Of a DNA stretch of 64,000 nt, positions 45,294-54,360 are shown piece by piece. Origin of the DNA: Bacillota bacterium (GTDB lineage Bacteria > Bacillota > Clostridia > Christensenellales > CAG-314); contig JAEWZT010000007.1 of the NCBI GenBank assembly GCA_023458375.1, forward strand, positions 1 through 64,000. The letters are read 5' to 3'. Position 1 is the first letter of the stretch, and the number at the start of each line of letters is the position of its first letter. The notes under the pieces were generated by a model. The model made no database searches. It was not told the DNA's origin and worked only from the letters and a program-made list of their open reading frames with translations. Both the position numbers and the translations under genes were made by a program.

Positions 45294-45385
45294 GAGGTTT
45301 TACAAAAGTTTTTTGTATTTTTTTATTTGGTATTTACTTTTACTGTATTTTTTTGTATTATTGAGTTATAAAGGGGGTATTCCTT

Positions 45386-45970
45386 ATGCGTTGTTATAAT
45401 TGCGGCAAAGAAATTGACGACAAAGCGGTCATTTGCGTTGGCTGCGGGGTTGCGGTTAAGCCTATAAAGCCCCAAGAAAAGAAACTCTCGGGGCTTCAAA
45501 TAGCGGCTTACATACTCTTTGGACTTCAAGCCTTTGCGCTTATAGGGTTAGGGTTTCAATACGGTGCGGGGGTAGTCGGCACTGTTATAGGGTATTTGGC
45601 TTTTACTATTGTCGGGGTTATTTGCCTTGTTGTTGATAATAACAAGAAGACAAAGGGGGTTGTGAATGAGGCGAAAGAGGCTAAGCAGGAGCAAGGCGAA
45701 GAAGAAATAATTGAGGAAAAGGTAATGCCTGCAAGCTACTATAAAAATGTAGCTGCTTTTTGTGGTATATTATCCGCTATGGCATTCATTTCCTTTGTAA
45801 TTCTTCTTGTTATATTTTTATTAGAAAGCGGAGAATCAGATATTTACGAAGTGATTATGGGAGTATTAGGCTTTATAATTCTCATTTCTTTTATAGTGTT
45901 TTTAGTCTCTTTACGCGAATACAAGAAAAGAAAAGAAGAAACAAGTGATGCCAAAATTAATCTTACTTAA
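45386..45970 (+). CDS. Zinc-ribbon membrane protein, opposite strand to the late genes
   Basis: This 194-aa gene has ribosome site AAAGGGGG eight bases before the ATG. The N-terminal zinc ribbon reads CYNCGKEIDDKAVICVGCG (residues 3-21). Two hydrophobic segments follow (about 33-50 and 54-78), then a charged Glu/Lys linker and two more segments (about 122-142 and 154-178), with a basic tail. It is the only plus-strand protein gene in this prophage module and ends 8 bp inside the convergent virion gene. In phage P22 the equivalent slot holds sieA, a membrane superinfection-exclusion gene. A similar role is inferred from position and topology only. Confidence 0.75.
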   Translation: MRCYNCGKEIDDKAVICVGCGVAVKPIKPQEKKLSGLQIAAYILFGLQAFALIGLGFQYGAGVVGTVIGYLAFTIVGVICLVVDNNKKTKGVVNEAKEAKQEQGEEEIIEEKVMPASYYKNVAAFCGILSAMAFISFVILLVIFLLESGESDIYEVIMGVLGFIILISFIVFLVSLREYKKRKEETSDAKINLT

Positions 45971-47276
45971 AGCCACCGATTGCCTTGCTGGCATTGTCGC
46001 CCACTTCATAAAATTTACCCTTATAATACATTATATGGTAGTTTTTTCCACCCGCAACGGTATCTATTACTGCCCCATCGGGAAGACCTCCTGCTTGCGC
46101 AGCTCCTAGCCATTTTTCTACCTTTTCTTTTCTCGCGGGGTCATTGCTTTCTATAATTGCCACTCCTGTTGGTCCTAAAAGGGCTGCCCAAAGATAATTC
46201 CATCTACTCATTCCTTGTCCTTGAATATCTGCACTCGCAACCTCTTTATATGCATACATCTGTTTTCCGTCTGCTTTGACCGTTAAATAGCCGTTGTTGG
46301 TAATTTTAGGCTCGCTTCCCGTGTATTCATTTCCTTTAAAAGTTGCTCTATAATCAGTCCAGTTATCCGCGGTTTCTTGTTCGGTTTCCGCTGTTGTTTT
46401 GCTTTCGCTCGGGCGCAAATAAACATTCCATCCCAGTAAACCTTTATACTGCCATTCAGCCAAATAAGGCTTCAATCGTTCAAGCTCTGCCTTAAAATCC
46501 TCATCGTTATCAAAATACCCGTCTCGCAAGTCTGTCATCATTTCTTGATACAGTATATTTTGGTCGGTGACGGTCATTTCATTTGCATAGCGAGCGTCAA
46601 GAATGGCGTCTCGTTCTTTGGCGTATGCGGTTTCGTCCGCATAACGACTGTCAGAAATGGCGTCTCTGCCGCGTCCATATTTCCTCTCATCCTCTTCAAT
46701 AAGTTTACGATATGCGTCCAAATCGCGGTTATACGTGGTTTCGTCTGCATAGCGAGTATCGGAGAGAGCATCCCTGCTGCGATTGTAAGCAAGTTCATCC
46801 TCATAGCGACTGTCTGCCAAAGCATCTCTGCTGCGCCCGTAATACTTATCCAAAATGCCTGTTTGCTTCGTTGAAAAATCTTCCTGTATTTGGGTTTTAT
46901 TATCCAAATACTTTTGTAACAATGCTTGATTTTGCGCCGAAAAATCGCTGTTTATAGCCGCTCGGTTTTGCTGGTAAGCGTTGTTAGCGTTAACAAAGTT
47001 TGTCCCCACCTGACCAGTAGCGGCACCGCTGGCGAGGGAGGACTTTCCTAAATACCTTTGAAGGCTGGCGTTTGAAATACTAGCCGACTGCTGGGCGTTT
47101 GTTTGCTGCTTGACAAGGGATGATTGCTGTTGGGCTAAGTTGCTGTCAAGGAGATTGCTTTTTTCGGTTTTAAGATAGTTGTTTAAGCCTAACTCGTAGT
47201 TTTGGTCGGTAACGCCTGTGGGCTTTTTACCTGTTTTGTAATATTCATAGATTTCGTCATCAGACCATTTTGCCAT
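45963..47276 (-). CDS. Repeat-containing internal virion protein
   Basis: This 437-aa gene has GGAGG nine bases before the ATG. Its N-terminal half is Gln/Asn/Ser-rich and helical. From about residue 150 it has five copies of an 18-residue motif of the form SRDALADSRYEDELAYNR, a pattern seen in internal or tail-lumen proteins of phages of Gram-positive hosts. The C-terminal 130 residues are more globular (NYHIMYYKGKFYEVGDNASK). It overlaps the upstream membrane gene by 17 bp. Confidence 0.75.
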   Translation of the reverse strand: MAKWSDDEIYEYYKTGKKPTGVTDQNYELGLNNYLKTEKSNLLDSNLAQQQSSLVKQQTNAQQSASISNASLQRYLGKSSLASGAATGQVGTNFVNANNAYQQNRAAINSDFSAQNQALLQKYLDNKTQIQEDFSTKQTGILDKYYGRSRDALADSRYEDELAYNRSRDALSDTRYADETTYNRDLDAYRKLIEEDERKYGRGRDAISDSRYADETAYAKERDAILDARYANEMTVTDQNILYQEMMTDLRDGYFDNDEDFKAELERLKPYLAEWQYKGLLGWNVYLRPSESKTTAETEQETADNWTDYRATFKGNEYTGSEPKITNNGYLTVKADGKQMYAYKEVASADIQGQGMSRWNYLWAALLGPTGVAIIESNDPARKEKVEKWLGAAQAGGLPDGAVIDTVAGGKNYHIMYYKGKFYEVGDNASKAIGGFK

Positions 47277-47925
47277 TTTCGTTGACCTCCTGTATTTTTA
47301 TAGTATCGTTTTTTATTTTTTCTTTTTTCTCTATTTCAATTTCGTTGTTTATCCGTTCAATCTCTCTCTTATACCAAACAACAAGTTCTTCCGAACAGTA
47401 TTCCATAGCTTGGAACATTTTTATTAAGCCAAAGCCCAAAGCCATAAATAGCTGTAATACAAGTCCCACAAGGCACGATAAGTCCACAGCCATAGCGATA
47501 CTCATTACCGCAAAGGACAATAAGGCAGATGTAATAAACTTTGGCACCGCTTCTTTTGTTGTCGTAGTGGCGAGGTATTCTTTTTGACTTCGGGGATTAA
47601 CGGTTTTGTCCTTTGAAACAAGCCTAAGCCACTCGTCCCTTGCTTCTTTTACTTCGGGGATTGTATGACCTTGCTTTATACCCTCTTGTTTGAAAGCTAA
47701 AAACATCATTACCGTTATTAATGGAACGGCTAAAACCATAATTCCCCACAAAAGCCATCCCTGCCAATTGGTGGGAAAATCCCTCATGCTTATCCCTGCA
47801 CCGTCCACACGGAAAAGAGATATAAGCATCATAACAATGCACAAAATACCGATGGCAACCCAGTTAATGGACTGCCTTATTTTCTCCTGCACCTCTTTAA
47901 GGTTTACACTTTCATTCTCATTCAC
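47260..47925 (-). CDS. Phage membrane protein, four predicted helices
   Basis: In this 221-aa protein, hydrophobic pairs at about 22-38 and 58-75 (WLLWGIMVLAVPLITVMMFL) and at about 130-165 surround a basic cytoplasmic loop. The C-terminal 50 residues are highly charged. No family recognised. It sits in a run of four membrane or envelope genes where lysis or injection functions would be expected. Confidence 0.65.
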   Translation of the reverse strand: MNENESVNLKEVQEKIRQSINWVAIGILCIVMMLISLFRVDGAGISMRDFPTNWQGWLLWGIMVLAVPLITVMMFLAFKQEGIKQGHTIPEVKEARDEWLRLVSKDKTVNPRSQKEYLATTTTKEAVPKFITSALLSFAVMSIAMAVDLSCLVGLVLQLFMALGFGLIKMFQAMEYCSEELVVWYKREIERINNEIEIEKKEKIKNDTIKIQEVNENGKMV

Positions 47926-47928
47926 TTG

Positions 47929-48366
47929 TTAATTTCCTCCTAAATATTTTTTCACAATGGTTTCTACCTTTTCGCTTACTGCGTCCCCCGTCTTTTCTAA
48001 CAGCAATTTTTCACGAGATTTCTTTAAGGCTGTTTGGAAAATTATTAAATCTATTAATTCTCCTATCGCTAACATTCCAATAAGCAAAACTAGGTCGTTT
48101 AAGATATTGGAAAGCGCGTAAAACAAAGCAAGCAGAAATAAATAAGTTGCTATCCTTTTTTGCGGAAGTTTGAGCCTGCCTATAACTTTGAGAAACATCA
48201 AGACAAGCACCATTATCCCGCCGACAGATAACTTAATCGCGTCGCTTGGGGCTTGCACATAGATACCCCACCTTGAAATAACGGTAACCGCAAAGGGCGC
48301 GACAGAGAAAAGAAAGCTAAATATTGTCAGCATGAATATCCGCCATTTCAGTTTGCGTATCTTCAT
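47929..48366 (-). CDS. Small phage membrane protein, holin-like
   Basis: This 145-aa protein has four hydrophobic stretches (LTIFSFLFSVAPFAVTVI, then VGGIMVLVLMFLKVI, YLFLLALFYALSNIL and LVLLIGMLAIGELIDLII) and a charged C-terminal tail. GGAGG six bases before the ATG fixes the start although it overlaps the previous gene by 50 bp. Size and topology suit a holin, but no endolysin gene is seen in the window, so the call is tentative. Confidence 0.6.
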   Translation of the reverse strand: MKIRKLKWRIFMLTIFSFLFSVAPFAVTVISRWGIYVQAPSDAIKLSVGGIMVLVLMFLKVIGRLKLPQKRIATYLFLLALFYALSNILNDLVLLIGMLAIGELIDLIIFQTALKKSREKLLLEKTGDAVSEKVETIVKKYLGGN

Positions 48367-48910
48367 CTTCTACCTCCACTTTCATAATTTCGTTTGCATA
48401 GCCGTTTTTGACAAGTTCCTCGCTGTTGCAGAAGCCTATTTTTGCAATACGGGCTAACTTAGTAATTTCTTTTTTTATACCGCGTATTTCGCCTTTTTGG
48501 GCATCTAAAACAAGACTATTTTGCTCTCTTATCTTTTCTAGTTCCTGCGCATAATGAGTATGGATAGCTTTCATTTCCGCAAGTGAGGTGTCCTTAAAGT
48601 CGGTTATTGACAGTTGCGTATTAACGACTTTTTCGGCTACCCCGTCGTATTCTTCTTTGGAGTTTTTGAACAGTTTAACAGCCGCTTTAATGCCGTTAAA
48701 TACGGGCGCAAAGGCTATTAGAAAGGCAATCAGCCCCGTTCCAAATGCAATTACAAAAGGCGCGGCTTCGTCCTTAAACCAAGCAACCCAGTCAAAAGCT
48801 TCCTCTTCTGCTGGTTCTCCCGTATCTATTTCCTCTGCGTAAGCTATGGGCGCTCCAATTAAAAAGGCGACGAGTAGTATCGCCGCCAAAAGTATAAGTA
48901 TTTTTTTCAT
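48317..48910 (-). CDS. Phage envelope protein with signal peptide and coiled coil
   Basis: This 197-aa protein has a signal peptide (MKKILILLAAILLVAFLIGA, cleavage near AYA), an acidic stretch, a second hydrophobic helix (FVIAFGTGLIAFLIAFAPVF) and a long coiled coil (about 100-165). Family not recognised. Overlaps the holin-like gene by 50 bp. Confidence 0.65.
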   Translation of the reverse strand: MKKILILLAAILLVAFLIGAPIAYAEEIDTGEPAEEEAFDWVAWFKDEAAPFVIAFGTGLIAFLIAFAPVFNGIKAAVKLFKNSKEEYDGVAEKVVNTQLSITDFKDTSLAEMKAIHTHYAQELEKIREQNSLVLDAQKGEIRGIKKEITKLARIAKIGFCNSEELVKNGYANEIMKVEVEDEDTQTEMADIHADNI

Positions 48911-49453
48911 TTATTCTTCCTCCGAAAATAAATCTATTCCTTCAAGCGCTTTGACGCGCCGAATAAGGTCTTTGTAGTCTTTTAGCAACGTATCCGCATA
49001 TTGGTTTATAAGGTTTACGGCTTCCGTAAGCTTATTATTTTGCAATGCGATTTCGTTTAGGGTTTCTCCGTATAACTTTTCAAGGTTGTTGAGGCGGGCA
49101 TAACAGTCTTTATCCGTCATTCCGCCCGATATTTGCCACTGGGTTTTAGTCATTCCGTTGAAATTAGTTACCCTTATAGGCTCGCACTCCCACGATTTTA
49201 TAATGCCCTCATTTCCTAATTGACAGACTGTAAGGCTCACATATTGCTCTTTGCCTAAAAGCTCATTGGCTTTTACTTTGTTGTTTTTTATGGGCTTTTT
49301 AATTTCGCCGATAAACTCGTTGTTAAAGACCGCGATATAAGCTCCTTGTTCGGGCAATAAAAAAGACACCTCGTAAGTGTCTTTAATGTCTTGAAAAATC
49401 GGGGTTCGGTCTATAAGAATTCCTTGACCCGTTGATAACAATTCGTATTTCAT
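48911..49453 (-). CDS. Phage tail-associated protein, unknown
   Basis: This encodes 180 aa from ATG 49453, where GAGGAGG precedes it and the upstream stop shares one base (TAATG). The N-terminal half is beta-rich (YEVSFLLPEQGAYIAVFNNE) and the C-terminal half is a coiled coil (LNNLEKLYGETLNEIALQNN). This resembles baseplate or fibre-adaptor proteins that carry a receptor-binding module, but no domain is certain. Confidence 0.6.
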   Translation of the reverse strand: MKYELLSTGQGILIDRTPIFQDIKDTYEVSFLLPEQGAYIAVFNNEFIGEIKKPIKNNKVKANELLGKEQYVSLTVCQLGNEGIIKSWECEPIRVTNFNGMTKTQWQISGGMTDKDCYARLNNLEKLYGETLNEIALQNNKLTEAVNLINQYADTLLKDYKDLIRRVKALEGIDLFSEEE

Positions 49454-49755
49454 TATTCCTCCTCGGGTATATAGGTTATATTCGCCCAATACTCCTCGTC
49501 TAAAACTTCAATATCTGTTAAAATGATAGTCGGGCTTGCGCCTAAACCTAAATAAAATCTCTCGTCGGTTGCGCAGTTTCTCATATACCACCCTTCGGGG
49601 TCGCCCGCCCAGTCGTAAATATATACATAGTGAACGCAATTTGCAATTAAATGCAATTCGTCGCCCTCAATATATCCGCGCCCGTCTTGTGCGATATAGA
49701 TATCTCGTGGAGTTGCTTGGGGTGGGTTTTGAACTATAAAATATGTATTAAGCAT
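49453..49755 (-). CDS. Small phage protein, unknown
   Basis: This encodes 100 aa from ATG 49755, chosen because AGGAGG lies six bases upstream; an earlier in-frame start would overlap the previous gene. It is acidic, rich in Tyr and Trp (YVYIYDWAGDPEGWYMRNCA), with no membrane segment. It lies between a lectin-like tail protein and a coiled-coil protein and is probably structural. Confidence 0.6.
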   Translation of the reverse strand: MLNTYFIVQNPPQATPRDIYIAQDGRGYIEGDELHLIANCVHYVYIYDWAGDPEGWYMRNCATDERFYLGLGASPTIILTDIEVLDEEYWANITYIPEEE

Positions 49756-49765
49756 TATATACCTC

Positions 49766-50737
49766 CTAAATACAAAAAGCGAAAGATACGCCACGCGGAA
49801 CGTCTGCGGAATTCATAATGATACCGCCAGATGAGGCAACACTATGGAAATAGCTAGAGTTTACTGTGGCGGCGGAACGAAGATACCAGTAAGCCGCAGA
49901 ATCGCTGCCATTAGATAAATATTTTATCCTGTTGGCGTTTACCGTGCCGTCTTTTATAGTTTTCCAATAATCGTACTGTACGCCTTCATTGACATAAACG
50001 GCGGTCGTTGTGTTATCAACTTCAACTTCGCTAAATAGCCAAAGTTTGTCCGCCGATGTGGTGATTGACGAACTTTGACTTCCTGCCGACGCTTTTTTGT
50101 TTACCTGTTTTATAGCCGCTTGCAGGTCGGCGGGTAGTTGAGAAAGGAGCGTCGCCATTGTGTTTGTGCGCATTACGCTACTATGCCACCCGCCCGCATT
50201 TGTGGCAGTCGCGTTCATTGGATAACGTGTTGCTAATAATTGTGTCATCCCTATTGTCATTTTAGCTTTGCCTCCCGCCTTTAAATCGTCGTGATTAAAA
50301 CCTAAAATTACAACAGTTATTACTTCGCTTGTCGTCATTGTAATATTTTTTGAATCACCGACACTATAATAAGCGCTAGCAAATCCTTGTTGCGCAACTA
50401 CATTTATTACCTCCCAACTGTCAGAAGAAAATGAAGCAGAATAAAAACCTTCTGTAACTCCTATGCTGATATTTTGTATAACAATTGTAGGATTGTTGCT
50501 GTCGGTGGATACGTTAGTTACTGTGGGAAATGTATATTTGTTTGCTTGCGTAGCAACAACATAGACCTCATCATTTTTTACACATTGAAATGAATCGCCG
50601 CTTGCAGGGTTATTTATCTTCAATATCCCATTTACATATATTTGAAATGTTTGGACGCCAGTAGGTTTTGCTGGATATGTAATAGTGTAACTATTACCGC
50701 CGCCAGCCATCATCAATCTTCTTCTAAACAAACTCAT
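49766..50737 (-). CDS. Tail/receptor-binding protein with DUF6273/C-type-lectin-like C-terminus
   Basis: In this 323-aa protein the N-terminal 100 residues form an Ig-like beta module (YTITYPAKPTGVQTFQIYVN). From about residue 130 the sequence follows the DUF6273/lectin-like pattern: VVILGFNHDDL, MTQLLATRYPMN, WHSSVMRTNTMATLLSQLP, LWLFSEVEV, AYWYLRSAATVNSSYFHSVA and a final PRGVSFAFCI. Such folds end many host-adhesion proteins and some hypervariable proteins targeted by diversity-generating retroelements. No reverse transcriptase is visible here. It overlaps the upstream fibre gene by 4 bp. Confidence 0.7.
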   Translation of the reverse strand: MSLFRRRLMMAGGGNSYTITYPAKPTGVQTFQIYVNGILKINNPASGDSFQCVKNDEVYVVATQANKYTFPTVTNVSTDSNNPTIVIQNISIGVTEGFYSASFSSDSWEVINVVAQQGFASAYYSVGDSKNITMTTSEVITVVILGFNHDDLKAGGKAKMTIGMTQLLATRYPMNATATNAGGWHSSVMRTNTMATLLSQLPADLQAAIKQVNKKASAGSQSSSITTSADKLWLFSEVEVDNTTTAVYVNEGVQYDYWKTIKDGTVNANRIKYLSNGSDSAAYWYLRSAATVNSSYFHSVASSGGIIMNSADVPRGVSFAFCI

Positions 50738-51789
50738 AATTGCACCCCGACAATAACGCCTATATTATTTACAATAGATACTTGATACGTCCAGCCGACT
50801 TCTAGGGCGGTAATATCAAACTCGTTAGCCCAAACTACACTACTAGGAACGCTAAGCATATTTGCGGCAGTTGCTTTGAACTGGAACATGTATTCGTTTG
50901 CCCGCCCTTCTGTTACTTCCCCCAGAGTAATTTCAAGACTTGTTATACTGCTATTTGTAAATATGTAAAGATTATTGGGTAATAAAGATTTACTTATCGC
51001 GCCGCTATCATTAACAGATATTGTAGGAATTATAAACGGTGCACTTTGCGCATATCCCGCATTGGTAGCATATAAAGCATTTTGAGCGTTAACTGCGTTT
51101 TGGGCGCTAACCGCAGCATTGGCATTGCCCACGGCTTGCTCCCCATTAATAATTTTTGCAATCATTAATTGATTGTTAACCGCATCATCTATGTCGGGTA
51201 AGTTGTCAAGGTCGTTATAGTCATTGGTTTTTGCCACTTCCGCAATTCCTATAATATCGCTTACGTTTGACGTAACCCCTTTGATAAATCCGTTACGGTT
51301 GCGGGATATTGTGAAGAAACCGCCGCCTTGATTCTCATTGTAAAATCTTACTGTGCCGCTTGAAAACAGCTCGAAGTTATTCACACTTACCAGCTTCCCG
51401 TCTGTTCCGATTAGGAACATAGTTATTAGGATTTCTTTGTAGTCCTCAATGCCGTGCATAGCCTTTGTAACTGTAACTTCATATCGGTTGCGCTCTTCTG
51501 CAAAAACCCAGTTATTGCTGTTTAATTCTTGTTTATAGGGCACGTCAATCTCTGCGCTTTGAATAAAACTTTCTACTTCCGATAGAGAAATATTTGTTTC
51601 ACCCACAAGCCTGTCAATTTCGGCTAAGGCAGAATTAGCGCTGTCTGTAACAAATTGAACAAGCCTGCGTTTGATTTCACTAGCGCCAATTTTCATTTCG
51701 CTAGGTCGGTCGGGCAAAGTTTGCGCAGATTTGCGAACAATCGCATTTTTTGTAGCCGCGCTTATTTTATTTATTTTTGTAATAACCAT
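50734..51789 (-). CDS. Tail fibre-like protein
   Basis: This encodes 351 aa from ATG 51789 (AAAGGAG upstream, TAATG overlap with the previous stop). The N-terminus is a basic helical segment, followed by a beta domain (NNFELFSSGTVRFYNENQGG). Then comes a low-complexity Ala/Asn heptad stretch (GNANAAVSAQNAVNAQNALY) typical of trimeric fibre shafts, and a small C-terminal beta head (MFQFKATAANMLSVPSSVVW). Probably part of the adsorption apparatus. Confidence 0.7.
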   Translation of the reverse strand: MVITKINKISAATKNAIVRKSAQTLPDRPSEMKIGASEIKRRLVQFVTDSANSALAEIDRLVGETNISLSEVESFIQSAEIDVPYKQELNSNNWVFAEERNRYEVTVTKAMHGIEDYKEILITMFLIGTDGKLVSVNNFELFSSGTVRFYNENQGGGFFTISRNRNGFIKGVTSNVSDIIGIAEVAKTNDYNDLDNLPDIDDAVNNQLMIAKIINGEQAVGNANAAVSAQNAVNAQNALYATNAGYAQSAPFIIPTISVNDSGAISKSLLPNNLYIFTNSSITSLEITLGEVTEGRANEYMFQFKATAANMLSVPSSVVWANEFDITALEVGWTYQVSIVNNIGVIVGVQL

Positions 51790-54353
51790 TATCTCACTCC
51801 TTTGTTTATTTGATTTATTTTGTATCGGATTGCGATTGAGTTTACGGCGCAAGGGTATTGATTGTCCGACATATATCTAATAACAATGAAGTTGAAATTG
51901 CGTTCTTTTGCTCTTAGTGTATAACTGCTAGCAAAAGAGCCTTCAAATGAAAAGTCTTCAAAGTTAATATCGTTAAAATCAAACTCCCGTGTCCCGCGTG
52001 ATAAAAAATCTCTGCTTAGGTTTCGTGTTTGATATCCTACTGTTATTGAGCCTTTTTTCAGCGGCTCGGTGGCAACCGTTACATTAAAAAGCGTCTTGGA
52101 AAACACGTTCGTCCCTAAATCGTATATCGGTGTAAACCACTCCGCCTTTATGTTTTGCTTATACTTGATTGTAGCCGTTAATTCAGTAGGCAGATAAAAG
52201 TCATATATGGCTAATTGAAGAACCTCGCCGCTCTCAAATTCTTTTAACTGAAACTCGTTGTTTTCGTAGTCTATGTTGATTGCGTAGAGTATGTCGGCCG
52301 ACACCTTTTTGCAAAGCCTAAACCCCCTAACATTTGGGTTGATTTGCTCTCCGTCTTTGAGTAAGGGGAAGCGCAGGTTATCCCTATCTACAATTCCTAT
52401 TTCATATTCTGTATAAGTTTCAAGCGCCGCCTCTCCCAAGCTGTCGGCATAAACCTTAATTCCGTCGTAGATTTTGTCTATGTTTTCCTCCGAAACTACA
52501 ACGTAGCCCTCATCATCAATGGAAAGTATTTCGTCATTGTTCAAAAACAAAGAGTATAAGTCCCCGTTTGTAAATTTAATTTCGTCGTTTTCGTTCAAAT
52601 CGCGGTCAAGCATCGTATTAAAAGCTATTGCGTTTTTAACAGGAAGAAATACTAAATCGCCCTCTTCGGTATCTTGGTAAGTTATATCTGCGTAACCGTC
52701 GTAGAACTTACATATAAGCCCGTCAGAAGTCCCAAAGTATAATTCGTTATCAATTACGCACCAAACTCTAGCGTCTATGTTATCCCAATACCACCACTCA
52801 TAATTGTAAGAGCTGTTTATGTCTTCCTCGTTTTGGAAAGTAAATTGCCCGTCTGCGATATACACAACTCCGCCGACCGACAAAAAGTATTTATTCTCAA
52901 AAACACACGCGCAAGCATCGGTTAAGTTTGTATGCTGTAATAGTTTTTTGCTTATGTTGCGCCCCCTCTCTTGTAGGCGGTAATTTTCTATTGAGATATT
53001 TTCATAAAGCTGTAGCCCCTTAACCCCGTTTTTTGTAAGAATAATGTTATCGCCGTTTAAGTTAGCGGAAGCATACGGCGTGAGTATTGTATCAGCCATA
53101 CTCCCCGCTTTCTTGTAAAACTCGGTAACAAACACAATGTCGCCCCGATAATCTTCTTTTGCCGTATCTGTTCCCGTTATGTAATAAATAGCGGCATCGC
53201 TGCCGTTTGCCTCCTTGAAAGTTAGGAGCGTCCCGTCGCTTTCACGCACATATCCTATAATGGCGGAACTATCGCTGCCGATTTTATCAAAGTTGTTATC
53301 GGGGAAGTATGTAAAATCATAAAGTTCGCTCCACGCGTGAACATTACGGCGGTTACTGTTTCCGCTCACAAAAAGCCTGTTTGACGCGCCCCCTCCGCCG
53401 AATACCGTGCTTATAGTTGCGTTTGCAACATCGTCTTCTTGTCCTTCTACGCTTTTTTCAAACTTGATAACTATATTTGCGCTGTCTTCTTCTTGAGGTT
53501 TGGTGTTTATGTTAAGAGTTATTTTTCCTGTTGCAAAATCAACCGTCCCTGCAACTGTTAAATCTCCACCCACTTTATAAAGCTTGGTCTTGTCTTCTAA
53601 GCGGTTGTTTAACTCAATCTCAATAGGCGTAGTCCCGTCATAGGTAAATACTTTTATTTCTATGAAACTATCGGAGTTTATCGCTTGCGTAACGCCTTTA
53701 AACGCAGTGTCCACTGTCCAAGTTCCGCTTTCCGCATCAACGCCCAGCATTTCATTTTTACGGTAAGGCGATAAAAGGTTTACTTCGTCCAGCGCCCCCC
53801 TGTGCTCATCGTCTGCGCCGTCCTCATCAATGTTTATGGTAGTAGTGGGAATGTAAGTATCTTCATTGTTATAGACGCGGCGCAGTTCAAAGTTTTCGCC
53901 CCATTTACCGAAAACAAGGTAATCCCCCGCGCCTATGATATAGGCTTTATTGGCGTTTATTTGCACTTGCAATCGGCGTTCTACTAGCCTCCCTGTATCT
54001 ATTTGGGCAGGCTCGTAAGTGCAGGAATCGGTTATATTAACGCTCTCATATTTGGACAAGTTTTCATTCCAAATAAGGCGGTAAAACTGTGTCCCCGCGT
54101 AACATAAAACGATTTCTTCGTCTTCAATCTCAAACGAAAAAAGTCCGTTAATCTTCGCAGGTAGCTTGCAAAGGCTCTGCCAGCCGTTTCTTTTGCGGAC
54201 TGTTCCGTCCTTATAAATCAAGTTCTTAGCCTGCGTAGCACGATAGCCTGCGACTTTATACGGCGAAGTGGAAAAATCTACACCCTTGAAATTATCAAAG
54301 GTGTATGTCTTTCTTTCCTTTGCGCTTATATTACGATTTACTCTAATCCCCAT
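51789..54353 (-). CDS. Large tail hub/nozzle-like protein of a short-tailed phage
   Basis: This is an 854-aa protein. The N-terminal pattern TFDNFKGVDFSTSPYKVAGY, then NLIYKDGTVRKRNGWQSLCK and repeated short beta-blades (GLFSFEIEDEEIVLCYAGTQ, KYFLSVGGVVYIADGQFTFQ) is typical of the ring-forming tail hub or nozzle proteins of podoviruses. Length is in the expected range. It follows the connector gene by 7 bp, the order seen in short-tailed phages. Confidence 0.75.
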   Translation of the reverse strand: MGIRVNRNISAKERKTYTFDNFKGVDFSTSPYKVAGYRATQAKNLIYKDGTVRKRNGWQSLCKLPAKINGLFSFEIEDEEIVLCYAGTQFYRLIWNENLSKYESVNITDSCTYEPAQIDTGRLVERRLQVQINANKAYIIGAGDYLVFGKWGENFELRRVYNNEDTYIPTTTINIDEDGADDEHRGALDEVNLLSPYRKNEMLGVDAESGTWTVDTAFKGVTQAINSDSFIEIKVFTYDGTTPIEIELNNRLEDKTKLYKVGGDLTVAGTVDFATGKITLNINTKPQEEDSANIVIKFEKSVEGQEDDVANATISTVFGGGGASNRLFVSGNSNRRNVHAWSELYDFTYFPDNNFDKIGSDSSAIIGYVRESDGTLLTFKEANGSDAAIYYITGTDTAKEDYRGDIVFVTEFYKKAGSMADTILTPYASANLNGDNIILTKNGVKGLQLYENISIENYRLQERGRNISKKLLQHTNLTDACACVFENKYFLSVGGVVYIADGQFTFQNEEDINSSYNYEWWYWDNIDARVWCVIDNELYFGTSDGLICKFYDGYADITYQDTEEGDLVFLPVKNAIAFNTMLDRDLNENDEIKFTNGDLYSLFLNNDEILSIDDEGYVVVSEENIDKIYDGIKVYADSLGEAALETYTEYEIGIVDRDNLRFPLLKDGEQINPNVRGFRLCKKVSADILYAINIDYENNEFQLKEFESGEVLQLAIYDFYLPTELTATIKYKQNIKAEWFTPIYDLGTNVFSKTLFNVTVATEPLKKGSITVGYQTRNLSRDFLSRGTREFDFNDINFEDFSFEGSFASSYTLRAKERNFNFIVIRYMSDNQYPCAVNSIAIRYKINQINKGVR

Positions 54354-54360
54354 ATTTCTC

